Shown: piece by piece, positions 41,343 to 44,704 of the stretch
How positions within the stretch are numbered: position 1 is the stretch's first letter
How the letters are laid out: the number at the start of each line of letters is the position of its first letter
NCBI GenBank assembly: GCA_034435435.1
Contig: DAOTXN010000147.1
Location: 1-44,704 of the forward strand
Reading direction: 5' to 3'
Length of the DNA stretch: 44,704 nucleotides
DNA from: DAOTXN01 sp034435435
GTDB lineage: Bacteria > Chloroflexota > Anaerolineae > S140-20
The notes under the pieces: model-generated
Databases searched by the model: none
The model's input: only the letters and a program-made list of their open reading frames with translations
What the model was told of the DNA's origin: nothing
Position numbers and translations under genes: made by a program

Positions 41343-42002
41343 ATGAATCCCCAAGACGCCCGGCTGTTGGCCGAAAAGGTGGTGCGCGAGTTGTACCGCA
41401 TCGCCCAGGGCTACGGCAAGGAGCATCCCTTCCGCTTCGAAGACCTGGCTCACGACTTTGCGGTGATGCTAGACCGGAACGTCCTGCACGTCGTTTCGCT
41501 CAAGTTCTACCGCTCCAATGGGAACCGCGACGTGTTGGTGGAATACACCTACGAGCTGCACGCCGGCCGCCCGCACTTTCACCTGGATGACGCGCAAGGG
41601 CTGGGCATCGCGCCGCTCAGTCCGCCCTTCGAGATGGCGCTGATCGTCAACCGCGACCCGCAGGGCGGAGCCTACGAAGGGCAACTGCGGCTCAAGTGGG
41701 GCGACGCGCCCAACTATGCCCGGCGCGGCGGCTTTGAGCACCAGGACGGCAACACAGCGCAGCGCACTGGGGGACGGGCCAGCAAGCGGGTCTACATGGA
41801 CCATGGCCTGCGCCGCCAGGGCCAGGTCAAGTTCTTCCGAGCCGAGCAGAGCTACGGGTTCATCGCCGGCGCGGACGGGATAGACGTGTTCTTTCACGCC
41901 AGCAACGCCGACGGGTTCCAGCCGCGCAAAGGCCAGCGGGTAACTTACCTGCCGCTAGTGACGCCGCGCGGCATCCAGGCCAAGGACGTGCGGCTGGCGT
42001 GA
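41343..42002 (+). CDS. HORMA-like domain fused to cold-shock domain
   Basis: This 219-residue protein has two parts. Residues about 1-110 (ARLLAEKVVRELYRIAQGYG, MLDRNVLHVVSLKFYRSNG, DVLVEYTYELHAG) resemble bacterial HORMA domains, which bind peptide motifs; I hold this with moderate confidence. Residues about 155-219 are a cold-shock domain (GQVKFFRAEQSYGFIAGADG, DVFFHASNADG, RVTYLPL). No TRIP13 ATPase or CD-NTase is nearby, so this is not a CBASS locus. It lies 17 bases ahead of the RNase H gene in the adaptation run and shares the TTTCGTTA leader motif (41290-41297). An RNA chaperone that brings RNA or protein to the RT-Cas1 machinery is a plausible role. Confidence 0.6.
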   Translation: MNPQDARLLAEKVVRELYRIAQGYGKEHPFRFEDLAHDFAVMLDRNVLHVVSLKFYRSNGNRDVLVEYTYELHAGRPHFHLDDAQGLGIAPLSPPFEMALIVNRDPQGGAYEGQLRLKWGDAPNYARRGGFEHQDGNTAQRTGGRASKRVYMDHGLRRQGQVKFFRAEQSYGFIAGADGIDVFFHASNADGFQPRKGQRVTYLPLVTPRGIQAKDVRLA

Positions 42003-42019
42003 GGAGCGCCGAAGGACGG

Positions 42020-42499
42020 ATGACGATGGACCACGAGACCTATTACTACTGCGACGCTTCGATTGACGCGCTGATGCGCTGCACCGGCGTGGCGGTGGTG
42101 GTGCGCGACGGCGGGGGGCGTATCCTGGACGCAGCCAGTTGTTGCCTGGAAGGGATGACCAACAACGAGGCTGAGTACGAGGCGCTCATTCTGGGTATCG
42201 AGCTGGCGCTCTCACGCGCTGAAGCCGCCGAACGGGTGGCGCTGCTCACCGACAGCCAGATCGTGGTGGGGCAGATGGCGCGCCAGTTTGCGGTGCGCGA
42301 CCGCAAGCTGGCCCCACGCCACGAGCAGGCCTCGCGCCTGCTGGCCCAATTGCCCGGCGCAACGTTGATGTTCATCCCCCGCGAGCGCAATTGGCTGGCC
42401 GACGCGCTGGCCACCGAGGCGATGGAAACCGGGTTAGAAAAAGACCTGCCAGGTTTTGGAAACCTGGCAGGTCTGGGAGGGGAGGATGACGCTGTTTGA
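42020..42499 (+). CDS. Ribonuclease HI-like protein
   Basis: This 159-residue enzyme would degrade RNA in RNA-DNA hybrids. The four acidic active-site residues are visible: D12 (YCDASID), E50 (TNNEAEYEAL), D78 (LLTDSQIV) and D128 (WLADALA). The family sequence ends near residue 136; the last 20 residues come from the perfect palindrome 42443-42473 and run into the start of the RT gene with a 14-base overlap. The ATG at 42020 follows GAAGGACGG. It is directly upstream of the reverse transcriptase, suggesting removal of the RNA template after cDNA synthesis during spacer acquisition. Confidence 0.85.
   Translation: MTMDHETYYYCDASIDALMRCTGVAVVVRDGGGRILDAASCCLEGMTNNEAEYEALILGIELALSRAEAAERVALLTDSQIVVGQMARQFAVRDRKLAPRHEQASRLLAQLPGATLMFIPRERNWLADALATEAMETGLEKDLPGFGNLAGLGGEDDAV
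42443..42473. repeat. Perfect 14-bp palindrome at the end of the RNase H gene
   Basis: GACCTGCCAGGTTT and AAACCTGGCAGGTC enclose TGG. It extends the RNase H frame by about ten residues and ends 12 bases before the RT start, so it probably inserted into the intercistronic space or the original C-terminus. Confidence 0.85.
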
Positions 42500-43346
42500 G
42501 GCGGTGTGCGACAGCTATAACCTGGACCAGGCCTGGATGGCGGTGCGGGGCAAGCGCACACTGGCCGCCCGGCAGCAAGGGGCCGGGGTAGATGGTGTGA
42601 CGGTGGCCGATTGGGAGCAAAACTGGCCCGCTCGCCTGCGAGCTTTGCAGACCGCCTTGCTGGAGGGCGCATATCACCCCAGCTCGCTGCTGTGGTTCGA
42701 CGCGCCGCGCCGCCCCCCCCTCAATCCCGCCCGCTCGCGGGGGGGAAGTAAAGGTAAGCGCCGCCTGGGCATCCCCACCGTGACCGACCGGGTGGCTCAA
42801 CGGGCCGTTCTGCGCGTGCTGGAACCGCTCTGGGAAGACGTATTCCTCTCGTGCAGCCACGGCTTTCGGCCGGGACGCTCGGTGTTCACTGCTGTGGCCC
42901 ACGTGCTGTGGCACGCGGCGCGGGGGTTGCGCTGGGTGGCCGACGCCGACATCGCATCCTTCTTTGATACGATCTCGCACGAGCGCTTGTTGCGCCAACT
43001 GGCGGCTCTGGACGACGAGCGAGTGCTGAGCTTGCTGGCGGGCTGGCTGGCGGTGGGCGCGGCAGCGCCGGGGCGAGGCGTGGCGCAGGGCGCGGTGATC
43101 AGTCCGTTGCTGGCCAACGTTTACCTGCACCCATTCGACGCGGCGCTGGTGCAGGCGGGTTGGGCGCCAGTGCGCTATGCCGACGATGTGGTGGTGCTGT
43201 GCGCCGACCCCGACCAGGCGCTGCAAGCCCTGGCCCACGTCAACCAGGCCCTGGCGGACCTGGACCTGGCGCTGAACGAGGCCAAGACGGCGGTTGTGCC
43301 GTTCGGGCCCGGGTTCAGCTTTCTCGGAGCGACGTTTGATGACTGA
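42486..43346 (+). CDS. CRISPR-associated reverse transcriptase
   Basis: This 286-residue protein is a group II-intron-like reverse transcriptase. It shows RRLGIPTVTDRVAQRAVL, FLSCSHGFRPGRSVFTA, VADADIASFFDTISHERLL, GVAQGAVISPLLANVYLH and the catalytic YADD at residues 231-234. It ends soon after the palm (FSFLGATFDD), without maturase or endonuclease domains. An insertion of about 14 residues (PPLNPARSRGGSKG) from a C-run/G-run element (42713-42745) lies just before the conserved RRLGIPT. cas1 follows after 12 bases, so it is a separate-chain version of the RT-Cas1 arrangement. It should copy RNA into cDNA for spacer integration. The ATG at 42486 follows GGGAGG. Confidence 0.9.
   Translation: MTLFEAVCDSYNLDQAWMAVRGKRTLAARQQGAGVDGVTVADWEQNWPARLRALQTALLEGAYHPSSLLWFDAPRRPPLNPARSRGGSKGKRRLGIPTVTDRVAQRAVLRVLEPLWEDVFLSCSHGFRPGRSVFTAVAHVLWHAARGLRWVADADIASFFDTISHERLLRQLAALDDERVLSLLAGWLAVGAAAPGRGVAQGAVISPLLANVYLHPFDAALVQAGWAPVRYADDVVVLCADPDQALQALAHVNQALADLDLALNEAKTAVVPFGPGFSFLGATFDD
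42713..42745. repeat. C-run/G-run element inserted in the RT gene
   Basis: Eight C residues at 42713-42720 can pair with seven G residues at 42739-42745. The intervening bases and flanks encode PPLNPARSRGGSKG in frame, absent from related reverse transcriptases as I know them. Confidence 0.5.
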
Positions 43347-43358
43347 AGGGGGTGAACC

Positions 43359-44222
43359 ATGACCCGACTGATCGTGGACACGCAAGGGGCGCGGCTGCGC
43401 AAGGTGGGCGAGCGGCTGGCCGGGCCGCTGTCCAAGCACAGCGCGCTGCGCGCCCGCCAGACGCTGGCGGCGAGCGACCCGGCCCAGGCGCTGCCGGTGG
43501 CGCGGGCCATGGTGGCCGGCAAGCTGCGCAACCAGGCCACGGTGCTGCGCCGGTACGTTGCAGATAGCGACGAGCGCGTGCAGCGGGCGGTGGAGATCAT
43601 CGCGGCGCAGGTGGAACGGGCAGGCCAGGCGGCCGACCTGGAGACGCTGCGCGGGCACGAAGGCAGCGGGGCGGCGGCCTACTTTCGGGCCTGGCCGGCC
43701 CTGTTCGACGCCGAGCGCTGGCGCTTCCACGGGCGGGCCTACTATCCACCGCCCGACCCGCTGAACGCTATGCTCAGCCTCACTTGCCCTGGCGGGCAGT
43801 GCCAGGGGGGCTACACGCTGCTGCTCAACGACGTGGTCAGCGCAGTGTATCGCATCGGCCTGGACCCCGACATCGGCTTTTTCCACGCGCTTGACTATGG
43901 GCGGCCCTCGCTGGCGCTGGACCTGGAGGAGGAGTTCCGGCCGGTCATCGTGGACACGCTGGCCCTGAGCCTTGTGCGCAACCAGGTGCTCGAGCCGGGC
44001 GACTTTCGGCAGGAGGAGGGCGAGCGGCCCCGGGCGCTGATGACCGACGACGCGCGGCGTTTCTTCATCCAGAGCTACGAGGAGCGCATGGGGGTGCGGG
44101 TGCGGCATCCGGCGTGGGAGCAGATGCTCACCTACCGCCAGTGCATCGAGCGGCAGGTGGAGCACCTGGCCCGTTGCATCCTGGGGCGCGACGCGACCTA
44201 CGATCCGTTGCTGATCCAGTGA
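43359..44222 (+). CDS. cas1: Cas1 integrase lacking most of its N-terminal domain
   Basis: Cas1 inserts new spacers together with Cas2. This 287-residue protein keeps the catalytic domain, with metal-binding E101 (LRGHEGSG), H176 (GFFHALDYG) and E191 (LALDLEEEFRP). The first 20 residues (MTRLIVDTQGARLRKVGERL) are normal Cas1, but the chain then jumps directly to AGPLSKHSALRARQ, which in other Cas1 proteins follows after the beta-sandwich domain. Roughly 55 residues are missing in frame. In addition TCPGGQCQG (142-150) interrupts the conserved LSLGYTLL motif, encoded by a palindrome. Integration is thus doubtful or mechanistically altered. The start follows AAGGGGGTGAACC. cas2 lies 58 bases downstream. 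Confidence 0.85.
   Translation: MTRLIVDTQGARLRKVGERLAGPLSKHSALRARQTLAASDPAQALPVARAMVAGKLRNQATVLRRYVADSDERVQRAVEIIAAQVERAGQAADLETLRGHEGSGAAAYFRAWPALFDAERWRFHGRAYYPPPDPLNAMLSLTCPGGQCQGGYTLLLNDVVSAVYRIGLDPDIGFFHALDYGRPSLALDLEEEFRPVIVDTLALSLVRNQVLEPGDFRQEEGERPRALMTDDARRFFIQSYEERMGVRVRHPAWEQMLTYRQCIERQVEHLARCILGRDATYDPLLIQ
43787..43807. repeat. Palindrome inserted in the cas1 gene
   Basis: CCCTGGC (43787-43793) and GCCAGGG (43801-43807) enclose GGGCAGT. The region adds nine residues in frame inside the most conserved helix start of Cas1. Confidence 0.7.
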
Positions 44223-44262
44223 AACGTGAGGCGCGAGCTACGTTTCACGTCCCTTTGGGACG
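44219..44262 (+). promoter_or_regulatory. Two consecutive hairpins between cas1 and cas2
   Basis: GTGAAACGT (44219-44227, including the cas1 stop) pairs with ACGTTTCAC (44240-44248). CGTCCC (44248-44253) pairs with GGGACG (44257-44262) around TTT. The second stem within GTTTCACGTCCCTTTGGGAC resembles the style of CRISPR repeats (GTTTC start, central stem), but only one copy is seen. Confidence 0.5.
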
Positions 44263-44280
44263 CACCACGGAGGAAGGGCC

Positions 44281-44559
44281 ATGTTTGTCGTTGTCGCCTA
44301 TGACATCGCCGACAACAAGCGGCGGGTGCGGGTGATGAAGGCGCTGCAGGGCTTTGGCGAGCACGTGCAGGAGAGCGTGTTCGAGTGCCACGTGGATGAC
44401 GCCGTCTATCGCAAGATGGTGCGGCGGCTCAAGGAACTGGTCAACCAGGGGGAAGATAACGTGCGCTTGTATCATCTGTGCCAGACGGACGTGGCGCGCA
44501 TCCAGCAGTTGGGCGTGGGCCGGGCGGCGCAGATGTTGACCGAATTCGCCATTGTGTAG
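44281..44559 (+). CDS. cas2: Cas2
   Basis: This 92-residue protein is complete Cas2, the dimeric core of the spacer-integration complex. It starts with MFVVVAYDIADNKRRVRVMK, with the conserved Asp of YDI at position 8, and continues with a ferredoxin-like pattern (FGEHVQESVFECHVD, NVRLYHLCQTDVARI). It ends with the strand MLTEFAIV. The ribosome-binding site is GGAGGAAGGGCC. It is last in the HORMA/CSD-RNase H-RT-cas1-cas2 run. Confidence 0.95.
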   Translation: MFVVVAYDIADNKRRVRVMKALQGFGEHVQESVFECHVDDAVYRKMVRRLKELVNQGEDNVRLYHLCQTDVARIQQLGVGRAAQMLTEFAIV

Positions 44560-44600
44560 AGGATATTGGATATGTAACTGCTCACCCTGGTAGCTCTTTG

Positions 44601-44667
44601 GACAAGATTTACAGGATTTACAGGATTTTTCCACGAATTCCATCCTGTGAATCTTGTGAATCCTGTC
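44601..44667. repeat. Imperfect inverted repeat downstream of cas2
   Basis: Two 26-base arms (44601-44626 and 44642-44667) match in 22 positions. Each is made of units like ACAGGATTT in tandem. This is a repetitive palindromic element of a type common in such genomes, not a CRISPR repeat. It may act as terminator for the adaptation genes. Nothing else is recognised to the window end. Confidence 0.75.
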
Positions 44668-44704
44668 GAATGGCTTTGGGTTTGCCGCTTTTACGCATTT
44701 GGGC

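Noticed and set aside
41343..42002. CBASS locus based on the HORMA-like domain
   Set aside because: No CD-NTase, TRIP13-like ATPase or CBASS effector is present in the neighbourhood.
42486..43346. Group II intron
   Set aside because: The RT ends after the palm with no maturase or endonuclease domain, and cas1 follows directly. No intron RNA domains are visible around it.
44601..44667. Possible CRISPR array downstream of cas2
   Set aside because: Only tandem short units in two inverted arms are present, with no regular repeats and spacers. It is a repetitive palindrome.

Overview
The window looks like part of a Chloroflexota (Anaerolineae-like) chromosome. This is inferred from gene content (soluble multi-GAF kinases, TCAD-type regulators, type III-D CRISPR genes, a Csx15 family member), high GC and many short intergenic palindromes; no rRNA or tRNA is present to confirm it. 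Almost the whole window is a defence and conflict island.

Layout. 1-4668: an IS630-type transposase gene abuts a 5'-truncated BREX pglZ, followed by a short brxL. 4802-14730: a co-directional signalling block with an S1-S1-receiver-GAF-histidine kinase fusion, a 1499-residue receiver/GAF/PAS/GAF kinase, a degenerate receiver, a receiver with two membrane helices, and a receiver-kinase-like-winged helix regulator. 14980-17680: an SPFH/coiled-coil protein with a UBC/RWD-like tail, and a protein resembling the N-terminal part of HerA/VirD4-type ATPases without the ATPase. 17851-19721: two tyrosine recombinases (one a fragment), a possible structured RNA and an XRE repressor. 20019-23104: a NYN nuclease gene, then a compact ubiquitin-like conjugation operon (Ubl, E2-like, JAB-E1 fusion).

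23166-25792 (minus): MNT, HEPN, RQC-minor, Csx15 and membrane-CARF genes in one tightly packed operon behind a consensus promoter. 26026-36655 (minus): a type III-D/III-Dv-like CRISPR effector operon (CARF remnant, cas6, CARF-nuclease, cas10 with GGDD and no HD domain, cas7-like, csx10, double-RAMP, csx19, and a large RAMP fused to a cold-shock domain). 37059-39880: a hypothetical gene, a zinc-finger protein, a RelBE-like toxin-antitoxin pair, a cold-shock protein and a DUF433 protein. 40126-44559: a TPR-NYN gene, then a tight run of HORMA-like/cold-shock, RNase HI, reverse transcriptase, cas1 and cas2.

How it may work together. The type III complex would sense RNA and make cyclic oligoadenylates that drive the CARF effectors, with Csx15 as a possible modulator. 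The RNase H-RT-Cas1-Cas2 run could acquire spacers from RNA, although Cas1 lacks most of its N-terminal domain and carries a palindromic insertion in a conserved motif. The signalling block is a separate candidate immune phosphorelay with a membrane effector. No CRISPR array lies in the window; one may lie beyond the right edge.
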